From DASUDX01 sp036275365 (GTDB lineage Bacteria > Pseudomonadota > Gammaproteobacteria > Nevskiales > Nevskiaceae), in NCBI GenBank assembly GCA_036275365.1, contig DASUDX010000063.1:88177-152176 (forward strand): a stretch of DNA of 64,000 nucleotides, read 5' to 3'. Under the pieces are notes generated by a model. The model saw nothing but the letters and a program-made list of their open reading frames with translations, ran no database searches and had not been told where the DNA came from. Below, piece after piece: positions 25,320 through 34,942 of the stretch (its first letter is position 1; every line of letters starts with the position of its first letter). The position numbers and the translations under genes are program-made.

Positions 25320-25939
25320 CAGGGCTTGGGCTTCTTGTACTGCGGGAAGATCGCTTCCTCGCACAGGGCACAGATCACATGCCCGAGCAGGATGTGGCTC
25401 TCCTGGATGCGCGGGGTGTGGGTGGAGGGCACCGCCAGCACATGGTCGGCCAGCTCGTGCACCTTGCCGCTGGCCCCGCACAGGGCCACGGTGGTCACCC
25501 CAAGACCCCGCGCCAGCTCCATCGCCTTGACGATGTTCTTGGAGTTGCCCGAGGTGGTGATGCCGATGAACACATCGCCCGGCTTGCTCTGCGCCTGCAG
25601 CTGGCGGGCGAACAGCAGCTCATAGCCGTAGTCGTTGCCGATGGCGGTGAGCATCGAGGTGTCGGTGGTCATGGCGATCGCCGGCAGGCCCGGCCGATCG
25701 AACTCGAAGCGGCTGACGAACTCGGCGGCGATGTGCTGGGAGTCGGCCGCGGAGCCGCCGTTGCCGGCCAGCAGGATCTTGTTGCCGCGCTGCAGGGCCT
25801 CGATGCACAGCTGCGCCACCGCGAGGGTGCGCGCCTGCAGGGCCTGGTCCTCCAGCACCTGCTGCTTGACCCGGACCGAGTCGGCAATCATGGCGCGCAC
25901 CGCGCCGAGCGAGATATCGGGAGGGGTCACACCGTCCAT
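25319..25939 (-). CDS. gmhA: Phosphoheptose isomerase (sedoheptulose-7-phosphate isomerase)
   Basis: 206 residues, close to the usual 190-200. The SIS-domain signature GNGGSAADSQHIAAEFVSRF is complete, and TTSGNSKNIVKAM supplies the second phosphate-binding loop. GmhA converts sedoheptulose 7-phosphate to D-glycero-D-manno-heptose 7-phosphate, the first step of heptose nucleotide synthesis. Its start overlaps the 3' end of the heptokinase gene by 13 bases, and its stop is shared with the start of hddC, so the three enzymes are made together. Confidence 0.93.
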   Translation of the reverse strand: MDGVTPPDISLGAVRAMIADSVRVKQQVLEDQALQARTLAVAQLCIEALQRGNKILLAGNGGSAADSQHIAAEFVSRFEFDRPGLPAIAMTTDTSMLTAIGNDYGYELLFARQLQAQSKPGDVFIGITTSGNSKNIVKAMELARGLGVTTVALCGASGKVHELADHVLAVPSTHTPRIQESHILLGHVICALCEEAIFPQYKKPKP

Positions 25940-26952
25940 GCCTGGGCTCCTTCGGAGGTGAAGTTGAACTTGACGAAATAGCCATCCTCGTCGCCGAGGG
26001 CGCGGATGACATCGAGCTTGGTGACCGGATCGACGAAGATCATCATGAAGCCGCCACCGCCGGCGCCGCTCACCTTCACCGCCTGGGCCCCGGCGCCCAT
26101 GGCGCGCTCGGCCACCTGGTCGATGTGGGCATTGGAGATCGAGCTGGCCATGCGCTTCTTGGCCTCCCAGGACTCGCGGAACAGCTGGGCCACGCCATCC
26201 ACATCGTTCATCAGCAGGCGCTCCTTCATCTCGAAGGCGATGCGCTTGAGCTCGTGCATCGAGTCCACCGACTTCGAGCCCTCGCTCTTCACCGCCTGGA
26301 TCTGGTCATCGATGATCCGCGCCGACTCGCGCGAGCGGCCGGTGAAGTAGAGCAGCATGCGCGCGTGCAGCTCGTTGGCGATGTGCTCGCGCACCCGCAG
26401 CGGGTTGATGATGGTCTTGTCGGCGGCGCCGAACTCCATGAAGTTGAAGCCGCCGAAGGTCGCCGCGTACTGGTCCTGCTTGCCGCCGGAGAGGGCGCAG
26501 TCCTTGCGCTCGATCTCGTAGGCCAGCCGGGCCACGTCGTACTCGCCCAGCGGCAGGCGCAGCAGCTCGGCCCAGGCGCTGAGGATGGCCACCACCATGG
26601 TCGAGCTGGTGCCCAGGCCCGAGCCGGGCGGCGCGTCGCTGAAGGTGGTGACGGTGCAGCCGATCGGCGCCCCCTTGTTGAAGTCGCGGACGATGCGGTT
26701 GTAGATCGCCTTGTGCAGCTTGAGCTCGCCCTCCACCGGGATGCGCGGCTGCGCCGGTCCCTCGTAGTGGCCGCCGAGATCCTTGGCCTGGAACTCGGTG
26801 CGCCAGTCCTCGCGGGTCTCGATGGTGCAGCTGGCGTAGAGATCGATGGTGGCGTTGAGCACACAGCCGCCATAGGTGTCCGAGTAGGGCGAGACATCCG
26901 TGCCCCCGCCCGCGAGCCCCAGCCGCAGCGGCGCCTTGGCGCGCACTTTCAT
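25927..26952 (-). CDS. hddA: D-glycero-alpha-D-manno-heptose 7-phosphate kinase (GHMP family)
   Basis: 341 residues from the ATG at 26952, preceded on the minus strand by GGGAGAG at a good Shine-Dalgarno distance; the frame is open far upstream, but that belongs to no conserved protein. GHMP kinase motifs are APLRLGLAGGGTDVSPY at the N-terminus, APPGSGLGTSST as the phosphate loop and KVSGAGGGGFMM near the C-terminus. HddA phosphorylates C1 of heptose 7-phosphate to the alpha-bisphosphate, on the way to GDP-heptose. It leads the coupled set hddA, gmhA, hddC. The bisphosphate phosphatase (gmhB) needed between HddA and HddC is not in the window. Confidence 0.9.
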   Translation of the reverse strand: MKVRAKAPLRLGLAGGGTDVSPYSDTYGGCVLNATIDLYASCTIETREDWRTEFQAKDLGGHYEGPAQPRIPVEGELKLHKAIYNRIVRDFNKGAPIGCTVTTFSDAPPGSGLGTSSTMVVAILSAWAELLRLPLGEYDVARLAYEIERKDCALSGGKQDQYAATFGGFNFMEFGAADKTIINPLRVREHIANELHARMLLYFTGRSRESARIIDDQIQAVKSEGSKSVDSMHELKRIAFEMKERLLMNDVDGVAQLFRESWEAKKRMASSISNAHIDQVAERAMGAGAQAVKVSGAGGGGFMMIFVDPVTKLDVIRALGDEDGYFVKFNFTSEGAQAWTV

Positions 26953-26999
26953 GGTCGTTCTCTCCCTGCTGGCGGCGAGGGTCGCCGTCCTGACGGGGT

Positions 27000-28391
27000 C
27001 TAGCTTGCCGCCCGCTGGCCGGCGGCGCCATAGGGTGTACCGGCCGCTTGACGCGGCGCCGGCCGGCTGATCTGCGCCAGCCGCGGGCGCAGCCGCTGAC
27101 GCGAGATCTCCACCGTCGAGTACATCACCAGCACATCGAGGAAATTGAGCGGGCGCAGCCAGACCGATTCCGAGATGTTGTAGATCAGCGCGTAGACGAA
27201 CAGCGCCAGGTGCAGGGCCGCCACCGGAGGGTCGAAGCGGTGCACCTCGCGCAGTCCCTGCAGATGGACCAGGAACCAGGCCGCCAGGAGGATCAGGCCG
27301 ACCAGGCCGAGCTCGTTGAGGATGTCGATGTAGCCGTTGTGGGCCTGGAAGGGAATCCAGCCCAGTTCCTCGGCAATCACCCCGGACGGGCCCTTCAGCC
27401 CGAGCCAGAACGAACCGTAGCCGGAGCCGAGCAGGGCGTGATCGCGCCAGTAGTCGAGCACCAGCACCCAGATGTCGGAGCGGCCGGTGAGGGTGGCGTC
27501 CTTGCCGAACAGGCCGGCGATCGGACCGATCACCCCGGTCACCGAGGGCGTGCCGAGGAACACGGCGACGAACCAGATCGGCAGCACCACGCCGATCACC
27601 GCGATCATCCACACCCCCAGCCAGCGGCCGCGCAGATCCAGCGGGGCGCGCAGCAGGGCGATCACGATCAGGCTGCCCAGCCCGCCGCAGAGAATGGCGG
27701 TGGTGCTGCGCGCCCCGAGCAGGCAGAGCAGGCACAGGCCGATGCCGGGCAGGGTCCAGCGCAGCGGCAGGCGGCGCGCCGCCCAGGCCTGCACCCAGAC
27801 GATCAGGGTCAGCGCCGAGACATTTCCCAGGGTGTTCTTGTTCTGCATGATCCCGCGCCAGAGCCCGGCATGCTCCACATAGTCGGTCACCCCCCAGGCC
27901 GGCTTGACCAGCACCAGCCCCAGCGAGGCCAGCAGCAGCAGGCTGGCGGCGCCACGCACCAGGTTCTCGAAGCGGCGCGGATGCCAGGCCGCCAGGCACA
28001 GCGCCCAGAACAGGGCGAAGAAGCCGATGATCTTGACGCTGCGGCGCAGGGTGGCGGCGGGGTCCACCGACCACAGCATCGAGGTCAGGCACCACAGCAG
28101 CAGGGCCACCAGCGGCAGATTCAGGCTGGGCACCATGAACACCGCCAGCTGGTAGCGCCACAGCACGATGGCCGCGCCGATCATCAGCACCGGCAGGAAC
28201 TGCACCTTGCCCCAGAACGAGCCCTCGGCCATCGCGGTGAGGTCCTCGGCGGCGGCGTAGCGGCCGAACTCGAAGTTGGGCGGGATCACCGCCAGCAGCA
28301 GCAGATAGGTCAGCAGCAGCGCCAGCAGACCGCGGAACTGGGTATCGCGCTGCCAGGCCGAGGCCGGCGAGGAGGAAGGGAGCGGCGCCAT
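27000..28391 (-). CDS. O-antigen ligase/polymerase family membrane protein
   Basis: 463 residues with about 11-12 membrane helices. A large loop near residues 300-350 ends in the WIPFQAHNGYIDILNELGL segment, which matches the HN-x-(Y/F)-(I/L)-x(2-3)-L-x-E-x-G signature of the Wzy_C/O-antigen ligase family. Members either join O-antigen to lipid A core (WaaL) or polymerise repeat units (Wzy). With two flippases and an initiating transferase nearby and no lipid A core genes, a Wzy-like polymerase is as likely as a ligase. The stop is 47 bases before hddA, so it is probably first in the minus-strand unit. It is divergent from the NRPS/PKS operon. Confidence 0.85.
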   Translation of the reverse strand: MAPLPSSSPASAWQRDTQFRGLLALLLTYLLLLAVIPPNFEFGRYAAAEDLTAMAEGSFWGKVQFLPVLMIGAAIVLWRYQLAVFMVPSLNLPLVALLLWCLTSMLWSVDPAATLRRSVKIIGFFALFWALCLAAWHPRRFENLVRGAASLLLLASLGLVLVKPAWGVTDYVEHAGLWRGIMQNKNTLGNVSALTLIVWVQAWAARRLPLRWTLPGIGLCLLCLLGARSTTAILCGGLGSLIVIALLRAPLDLRGRWLGVWMIAVIGVVLPIWFVAVFLGTPSVTGVIGPIAGLFGKDATLTGRSDIWVLVLDYWRDHALLGSGYGSFWLGLKGPSGVIAEELGWIPFQAHNGYIDILNELGLVGLILLAAWFLVHLQGLREVHRFDPPVAALHLALFVYALIYNISESVWLRPLNFLDVLVMYSTVEISRQRLRPRLAQISRPAPRQAAGTPYGAAGQRAAS

Positions 28392-28425
28392 GCCCGGGAT
28401 GGTGTGCCTGCTCTATCGCACCTGG

Positions 28426-28448
28426 CAAGCGCTTGCGGCATGCTAGCA
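28426..28448. promoter_or_regulatory. Paired palindromes between divergent EPS and NRPS/PKS units
   Basis: The 128-base gap between the divergent starts at 28391 and 28520 holds two perfect palindromes, CAAGCGCTTG at 28426-28435 and TGCTAGCA at 28441-28448, separated by five bases. TTGC and GCAA also flank the second one symmetrically. Dimeric repressors often bind such sites between divergent promoters. I see no clear -35/-10 pair here, so this is only a candidate operator. Confidence 0.3.
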
Positions 28449-28519
28449 ACGCCTTCGCTCTGGAGCCCCCCGCGGATGTCGCCGTACCGCCCTCGTCTGC
28501 CTGGCGTGCCCTCCCGGGA

Positions 28520-31500
28520 ATGAGCGACGGCCTGTCCTCAAGGATCGAGGCCCACTGCCACCACCGTCCTGATGCCCCTGCCGTGCGCTGCGGCAGCGAG
28601 GTGCTGGACTACGCGGGCCTGCATCAGCAGGCCGAACGGCTGGCGCGGCGCCTGCGCGAGGCCGGCGCCGGACCGGGCGGCCGGGTGGCGGTGCTGCTGC
28701 CGCGACGGCCCGAGCTGCTGGTGGCCCTGCTCGCCATCTACCGCTGCGGCGCGGCCTATCTGCCGATCGATCCGGACTATCCCGCCGAGCGCATCGCCTT
28801 CATGCTGGAAGATGCCGGCGCCCTGCTGCTGACCCGCAGCGAGTGGCTGGGCCGCGCCGGCCCTGCCCGCGGCGCGGTGCTGCTGATCGAGTCGGCGGCG
28901 GAGCCGGCCACGCCACCGGCAGCGCCGGCAGCCTGGCCGGTGCGCGATCCGGACGACCCCTTCTATCTGATCTACACCAGCGGCTCGACCGGCCAGCCCA
29001 AGGGGGCGCTGCTGCACGAGCGCGGGGTGGTCAATCTGTTCGAGCACTACGCGGCCGAGCATGCCGCGGGTCCGGACTCGCGCTATCTGGTGCTCTCGGC
29101 GGTGGGCTTCGATCTGACCCAGAAGAACCTCTGGGTGCCGCTGATGGTCGGCGGCTGCGTGGTGTTTCCCGCCTCCGCGGTCTATGACCCGGGCGAGCTG
29201 ATCGAGACCATCGGCCGCGAGCGCGTCACCCATCTCAACTGCACCCCCAGCGCCTTCCACGGCCTGATCGACGAGGCCAGCGAGGCCGACTTCCAGCGCC
29301 TGGCCACGCTCACCCATGTGCAGCTGGGCGGCGAGCCGATCCAGCCGCAGCGGCTGGCGCGCTGGTGGCACAACCCCCATAACCGCGCCGTGCTGCTCAA
29401 CGGCTACGGGCCCACCGAGTGCAGCGCGGTGGTGGCCATGCACCGCATCGAGCCGGGCCAGCGCCTGCCGGCCGAGCGGGTACCGATCGGCCGCGCCGTG
29501 CCCGGGCTGCGGCTGCATGTGCTCGATGCCGCGCTGCAGCCGGTCGCACCCGGCGAGGCTGGCGAGCTGGTGGTGGCCGGCGTGGGCGTGGGTCTGGGTT
29601 ATCACCAGCGGCCCGAGCTCAGCGCCGAGCGCTTCATCACCCTGCCCTTCGAGTCCGGCCGCTGCTACCGCAGCGGCGATCGCGTGCGGCTCGATGACGA
29701 AGGCCGCCTCGACTACCTCGGCCGTCTCGATGGCCAGGTCAAGCTGCGGGGCTTCCGGGTCGAGCTCGGCGAGGTGGAGGCCGCCCTCGCCGCCCTGCCC
29801 GGGGTGCGGGCGGCGGCCTGCACGGTGCACGACGAGCGCCTCTGCGCCTACTGGGTGGGCGAGCCGCTGGCACCGGCCCTCCTGCGCCAGCAGCTCGAGC
29901 GGCGGCTGCCGGAGTTCATGCTGCCCAGCGTGTACCTCGGGCTGCCGGCGCTGCCCGTGAATGCCCATGGCAAGCTCGACCGCGCCGCCCTGCCGCGACC
30001 CACCCGCGAGCGGCCGCCGCTGGCGGTGGCCTATGCGCCCCCCGAGGGCGCGCTGGAACAGCAGATGGCCGCGCTCTGGTGCGAGCTGCTGGCGCTGGAC
30101 CGGGTGGGCCGCGACGATCCCTTCTTCGAGCTGGGCGGGGTCAGCCTCGATGCCATCCGCTTCATCGCCCGGCTCGCCCGGCTGCGCGGGGAGCGTCTGC
30201 CGATCGCCGAGTTCTTCGCCACCGGCACCCTGCGCCGCTATGCCCAGCGGCTGGCGAACCGCAGCCCGGGCGCTGACCCGCTGCGGGCGGATGGACGCGC
30301 CGCAGCCGGGTCCACGCCGGCCGCCGACCCGGCCGCTGGCGACGCTGCCGGCGGGCGCGGGGATCGGCGCATCGCCATCGTCGGCATGGCCACCCGGCTG
30401 CCGGGTGCCGATGATCCGGAGACCTTCTGGCAGCAGCTGCGCGCCGGGGTGGAGGCGATCCGCGATCTGAGCGAGGCCGAGCTCGACGCCGCCGGGGTGA
30501 GTGCCGAGCATCGCGCCGACCCGGACTATGTGCGGCGGGTGGCCCTGTGTGCGGATGCCGACTGCTTCGATGCCGCCTTCTTCGGCTACGGCCCCCGCGA
30601 GGCCGCGCTGATCGATCCCCAGCAGCGCCTGCTGCTGGAGACCGCCTGGACCGCGCTGGAGCACGCCGGCTACGACCCCAGCCGCGCCAGCACCGGCACC
30701 GAGCGGGTCGGCGTCTACGCCGGCGTGGCCCGCAACAGCTATTTCGCGCTCAACCTCGCGGCCAACCCGGCCACCCGCGGCCGGCTGGCGGATGTCGACC
30801 TGACCTTCGCCAACGACAAGGACTACGCCGCCACCCGCATCGCCTACAAGCTCGATCTGCGCGGCCCGGCGCTGACCGTGCAGACCGCCTGCTCCACCGG
30901 CGGGGTGCTGCTGCACCAGGCCCGCCAGGCCCTGCTGGCCGGCGACTGCGATGTGGCCCTGGTGGGCGGCGCGCGGGTGGTGACCCCGCTCACCGCCGGC
31001 TATCCCTGGATCGACGGCAACATCTTCTCGCGCGATGGCCGCATGCGGGTGTTCGACGCCGAGGGCAGCGGCATGATCCGCGCCAGCGGCGCCATCACCC
31101 TGGTGCTCAAGCGGCTGGCCGATGCCGAGCGCGATGGCGACACCATCCACGCGGTGATCCTCGGCAGCGCGCTCAACAACGATGGCGCCGACAAGCTCGG
31201 CTATACCGCGCCCAGCGTGCCGGGTCAGATCGAGGTGATCCGCCGCGCGCTGGCCGATGCCGGGGTCAGTGCCCGCGAGATCGGCTATGTGGAGGCCCAT
31301 GGCACCGCCACCCGCCTCGGCGATCCGATGGAGGTGAGCGCGCTCAACGCGGCCTTTGCCGTCGATGGCGTCGAGGAAGGCCGCTGCGGGCTGGGCTCGG
31401 TGAAGAGCAACATCGGCCATCTCGACCCCGCCGCGGCCCTGGCCGGGGTGGTCAAGACCGCGCTCTCGCTGGCCCACGGCGAGCTGCCGCCGACCCTGCA

Positions 31501-34500
31501 CTACCAGCGGCCGAATCCGGAGATTCCCTTCGCCGGCAGTCCGTTCCGCGTCATCGACCGCCTGCAGCCCTGGCCGGCGGGTGGCGGACCGCGGCGGGCC
31601 GGGGTGTCCTCCTTCGGCATCGGCGGCACCAATGCCCATCTGATTCTCGAGGCACCGCCGGCGCGCCCGGAGTCACCCGCAGCAGCGCGCGCCTGGCAGC
31701 TGCTGCCGCTCTCGGCCAAGACGCCGGAGGCGCTGCAGGCCAGCGCCGAGCGCCTGGCCGCCGCGCTGCCCCAGCAGGCCGCGCCGCTGGCCGATGTGGC
31801 CTGGACCCTGCAGAAGGGCCGTGCCGGCTTTTCCGAGCGCGGCTTCGTGGTGGCGCGGGATGGCGCGGAGGCCGCCGCCCGGCTGCGGCAGGGCGTGTCG
31901 CCGGCGCCGGGCGCCGGGCTCGGGTCGGTGATCTTCGTCTTCCCGGGCCAGGGCTCGCAGCATCCGGGCATGGGCGAGGCGCTCTACCGGCAAGAGCCGC
32001 TGTTCCGCGCGATCCTCGATGAGGGCTGCGCGCTGCTGCAGCCGCTGCTGGGCGTGGATCTGCGCAGCCTGCTCTATCCGGACGCCGAGCAGGCCGAGAC
32101 GGCGGCCGCCGCGCTGCGCCAGACCGGGCTCGCCCAGCCGGCGATCTATCTGCTGTCCTACGCCACCGCGCGGCTCTGGCAGTCGCTGGGTGTGCAGCCG
32201 GCGCGGCTGATCGGGCACAGCGTGGGGGAGTATGTGGCCGCCACGCTGGCCGGGGTGTTCCGGTTCGCCGATGCGCTCAAGGTGCTCGCCGAGCGCGCCC
32301 GGCTGATGCAGGCCCAGCCGCCCGGCTCGATGCTGGCGGTGCGCCTGCCCGAGGCCGAGCTGCGGCCGCTGCTGCCGGCGGGCGTGGGCATCGCCGCGCT
32401 CAACGCGCCGCGGCTGAGCATCGTCTCCGGACCGACGCCGGCGATCAGCGCCTTCGAGGCCCAGCTCGGCCAGCAGGGCATCGGCTGCGTGGCCCTGCAC
32501 ACCAGCCATGCCTTCCACTCGCCGATGATGGATCCGGTGCTGCCGGCCTTCGAGGCGGTGGTGGCCTCGGTGCCGCGCCAGCCGCCGCAGCTGCCGATCC
32601 TCTCCACCCTCAGCGGCGAGCCGCTGAGCGCCGAGCAGGCCCAGGACCCGGCCTACTGGGCCCGCCAGCTGCGCGAGCCGGTGCGCTTCGCCCCGGCCGT
32701 GAGCCGGGCCCTGCAGGAGGGGCCGGCGGTGCTGCTGGAAGTCGGCCCCGGCCAGGCCCTCGGCGGGCCGCTGCGGCAGATCGCCGGCCCGGCCGTGCCG
32801 GTGGTGAGCTCGCTGCCGGCCGCGGCCCAGGAGCAGGCCGATGCCGGCGAGGCGCTGATGACCGCGCTCGGCCGGCTCTGGCAGGCGGGCGTGCAGCCGG
32901 ACTGGCTGGCCGTGCACGGCGGCGTGGCCCGCCAGCGCCGGCCGCTGCCGGGTACCGTGTTCGCCCGGGTGCGGCACTGGATCGAGGGCAGCCATCCGCT
33001 CACCAGCGCTGTGTCCTCCACGGCGGTGGAGGGTCCGGCCAGCGCGGAGGCGGCAACCGCCAGTGCAACGGCGGTCGACCCGCAGGCGGCACTCACCCAG
33101 CAGATTGCCGAGGTGATGACCGCGGTCACCGGCCTCAGCCTGGGCCCGGCCGAGCAGGGCCGCAGCTTCCTCGAGCTCGGCATGGACTCGCTGGTGCTGA
33201 CCCAGATCGCCGGCAAGCTGAAGAACGCCTTCCGGGTGGATCTGCGCTTCCGCCAGCTGCTCGAGGAGCTCAACACGCTCGAGCGGCTGGCCGCCTGGCT
33301 GCAGGCCCAGGGCGCACGCTCGGCGGCGAGCGCAAGCCGCGACGAGACCGCCGGCGAGGCGGCCGACCCCGGGCGGCCCAGGAAGGCCTTCGGCGCGGCG
33401 GTGCGGATCAGCACCGAGCGCGATGTGCTGGCCCCGGCGCAGCGCCGCGCCCTCAACCAGCTGCTGGCCCGCTACATCGCCCGCACCGGCGCCAGCAAGG
33501 CCGCCACCCAGCAGCACCGTGCCCATTTCGCCGATCCGCGCAGCGTCTCCGGCTTCAAGCCGATGTGGAAGGAGGCGGTCTATCCCATCGTCAGCACCCG
33601 CTCGCAGGGCCCCTATCTGTGGGATCTCGACGGCCATCGCTACATCGACACCGTCAACGGCTTCGGCGCCACCCTGTTCGGCCACAAGCCGGCCTTCGTC
33701 GACCAGGCGCTGCGCGAGCAGATCGACAAGGGCTATGAGGTCGGCCCGGTGCAGGACTTCCTCGGCGAGGCCGCGCGCCTGTTCACCGAGATGGTCGGGC
33801 TGGACCGGGTGGCCTTCTGCAACACCGGCTCGGAGGCGGTCAGCGCCGCCCAGCGCTGCGCCCGCACCGTCACCGGCAAGGATCTGATCGCCAGCTTCGC
33901 CGGCGACTACCACGGCGTGCACGACGAGGTGATCGTCCGCCCGGGGCCCAATGGGCGCGGCTTTCCGGCCGCCAGCGGCATTCCCAACGCCCACACCTCG
34001 CAGACCCTGATCCTCGACTACGGCGATCCGAAATCGCTGGAGATCCTGCGCAACCGCGCCGACGAGCTGGCGGCGATCCTGATCGAGCCGATCCAGAGCC
34101 GGAACCAGGATCTGCAGCCGCGCGCCTTCATCCACGCGCTGCGCGAGATCGCCAGCCAGGCCGGCTGCGCCTTCATCATGGACGAGGTGATCACCGGCTT
34201 CCGCATCGCCCGCGGCGGCGCCCAGGAGCACTTCGGCGTCAAGGCCGACATCGGCTGCTACGGCAAGGTCTTCGGCGGCGGCCTGCCGGTGGGGGCGGTG
34301 GCCGGCATTCCGCGCTATCTCGATGCGCTCGACGGCGGCTGGTGGCAGTTCGGCGATGCCTCGGTGCCCGAGGCCGGGGTGACCTTCTTCGCCGGCACCT
34401 TCGTGCGCCATCCGCTGGCGATGGCGGCGAGCCTGGCCACCCTGCGCCATCTGCAGGCGCACCCGGAGATCCAGCCCACCCTCAACCGGCGGGTGACGGA

Positions 34501-34942
34501 CCTGGTGGCGCGGCTGCGCGCGGCCATCGCCGAGACCGCCGCGCCGGTGCGGGTGACCCACTACACCAGCATCTTCCGCTTCGAGGCGGCCCAGGAGGAA
34601 CCCTTCTTCGAGCTGCTCGCCCACTACTTCCGCCTCAACGGCGTGCACACCTACGACCATCGCAACCAGGTGATGACCACCGCCCATGACGAGGCGGTGT
34701 TCGAGGCCCTGTTCGAGGCCTACATCGGCGGCATCCGCCAGATGCAGGCGGATGGCCTGCTGGGGCGTGTCGGCGCGCCGGTGAGCCTGGGGCTGGGCGA
34801 CCGTCGCCCGGGTGCGATCTGGTACGCCCCGCCGGTCGCCGGCGCCCGCCTCGGCCGCGATGCCGCTGGCAACCCGGCCTGGTATGTCGCCGATGCCGAG
34901 GCGCCCGGTGGCTACCGCGCGGTCGAGGAGGAGGCGCTGTGA
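28520..34942 (+). CDS. Hybrid NRPS-PKS: A-PCP-KS-AT-ACP-aminotransferase
   Basis: 2140 residues from the ATG at 28520, where MSDGLSSRIEAH matches a normal A-domain beginning; the frame is open back to a TTG at 28433. Domains in order: adenylation (about 1-480; YTSGSTGQPKG at 152, A4 motif FDLTQKNLW, NGYGPTE), carrier (Ser542 in ELGGVSLDA), ketosynthase (about 612-1045; Cys791, His927, His967 all present), acyltransferase (about 1135-1435; GHSVGEY with Ser1234, and HAFHS, typical of malonyl-CoA), carrier (Ser1557 in ELGMDSLVL), and a class III PLP aminotransferase (about 1650-2075; Lys1916 in YGKVFGGGLP). No KR, DH or TE is present. Prediction: an amino acid is loaded, extended with malonyl, and the beta-keto group is converted to an amine. 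The stop overlaps the next gene (GTGA). Confidence 0.93.
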   Translation: MSDGLSSRIEAHCHHRPDAPAVRCGSEVLDYAGLHQQAERLARRLREAGAGPGGRVAVLLPRRPELLVALLAIYRCGAAYLPIDPDYPAERIAFMLEDAGALLLTRSEWLGRAGPARGAVLLIESAAEPATPPAAPAAWPVRDPDDPFYLIYTSGSTGQPKGALLHERGVVNLFEHYAAEHAAGPDSRYLVLSAVGFDLTQKNLWVPLMVGGCVVFPASAVYDPGELIETIGRERVTHLNCTPSAFHGLIDEASEADFQRLATLTHVQLGGEPIQPQRLARWWHNPHNRAVLLNGYGPTECSAVVAMHRIEPGQRLPAERVPIGRAVPGLRLHVLDAALQPVAPGEAGELVVAGVGVGLGYHQRPELSAERFITLPFESGRCYRSGDRVRLDDEGRLDYLGRLDGQVKLRGFRVELGEVEAALAALPGVRAAACTVHDERLCAYWVGEPLAPALLRQQLERRLPEFMLPSVYLGLPALPVNAHGKLDRAALPRPTRERPPLAVAYAPPEGALEQQMAALWCELLALDRVGRDDPFFELGGVSLDAIRFIARLARLRGERLPIAEFFATGTLRRYAQRLANRSPGADPLRADGRAAAGSTPAADPAAGDAAGGRGDRRIAIVGMATRLPGADDPETFWQQLRAGVEAIRDLSEAELDAAGVSAEHRADPDYVRRVALCADADCFDAAFFGYGPREAALIDPQQRLLLETAWTALEHAGYDPSRASTGTERVGVYAGVARNSYFALNLAANPATRGRLADVDLTFANDKDYAATRIAYKLDLRGPALTVQTACSTGGVLLHQARQALLAGDCDVALVGGARVVTPLTAGYPWIDGNIFSRDGRMRVFDAEGSGMIRASGAITLVLKRLADAERDGDTIHAVILGSALNNDGADKLGYTAPSVPGQIEVIRRALADAGVSAREIGYVEAHGTATRLGDPMEVSALNAAFAVDGVEEGRCGLGSVKSNIGHLDPAAALAGVVKTALSLAHGELPPTLHYQRPNPEIPFAGSPFRVIDRLQPWPAGGGPRRAGVSSFGIGGTNAHLILEAPPARPESPAAARAWQLLPLSAKTPEALQASAERLAAALPQQAAPLADVAWTLQKGRAGFSERGFVVARDGAEAAARLRQGVSPAPGAGLGSVIFVFPGQGSQHPGMGEALYRQEPLFRAILDEGCALLQPLLGVDLRSLLYPDAEQAETAAAALRQTGLAQPAIYLLSYATARLWQSLGVQPARLIGHSVGEYVAATLAGVFRFADALKVLAERARLMQAQPPGSMLAVRLPEAELRPLLPAGVGIAALNAPRLSIVSGPTPAISAFEAQLGQQGIGCVALHTSHAFHSPMMDPVLPAFEAVVASVPRQPPQLPILSTLSGEPLSAEQAQDPAYWARQLREPVRFAPAVSRALQEGPAVLLEVGPGQALGGPLRQIAGPAVPVVSSLPAAAQEQADAGEALMTALGRLWQAGVQPDWLAVHGGVARQRRPLPGTVFARVRHWIEGSHPLTSAVSSTAVEGPASAEAATASATAVDPQAALTQQIAEVMTAVTGLSLGPAEQGRSFLELGMDSLVLTQIAGKLKNAFRVDLRFRQLLEELNTLERLAAWLQAQGARSAASASRDETAGEAADPGRPRKAFGAAVRISTERDVLAPAQRRALNQLLARYIARTGASKAATQQHRAHFADPRSVSGFKPMWKEAVYPIVSTRSQGPYLWDLDGHRYIDTVNGFGATLFGHKPAFVDQALREQIDKGYEVGPVQDFLGEAARLFTEMVGLDRVAFCNTGSEAVSAAQRCARTVTGKDLIASFAGDYHGVHDEVIVRPGPNGRGFPAASGIPNAHTSQTLILDYGDPKSLEILRNRADELAAILIEPIQSRNQDLQPRAFIHALREIASQAGCAFIMDEVITGFRIARGGAQEHFGVKADIGCYGKVFGGGLPVGAVAGIPRYLDALDGGWWQFGDASVPEAGVTFFAGTFVRHPLAMAASLATLRHLQAHPEIQPTLNRRVTDLVARLRAAIAETAAPVRVTHYTSIFRFEAAQEEPFFELLAHYFRLNGVHTYDHRNQVMTTAHDEAVFEALFEAYIGGIRQMQADGLLGRVGAPVSLGLGDRRPGAIWYAPPVAGARLGRDAAGNPAWYVADAEAPGGYRAVEEEAL

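Noticed and set aside
28538..31639. Long open frame (1033 codons) on the minus strand
   Set aside because: It is antisense to the A-PCP-KS region, whose motifs are complete. Very GC-rich coding DNA commonly leaves long open frames on the opposite strand; its translation has no recognisable domains.
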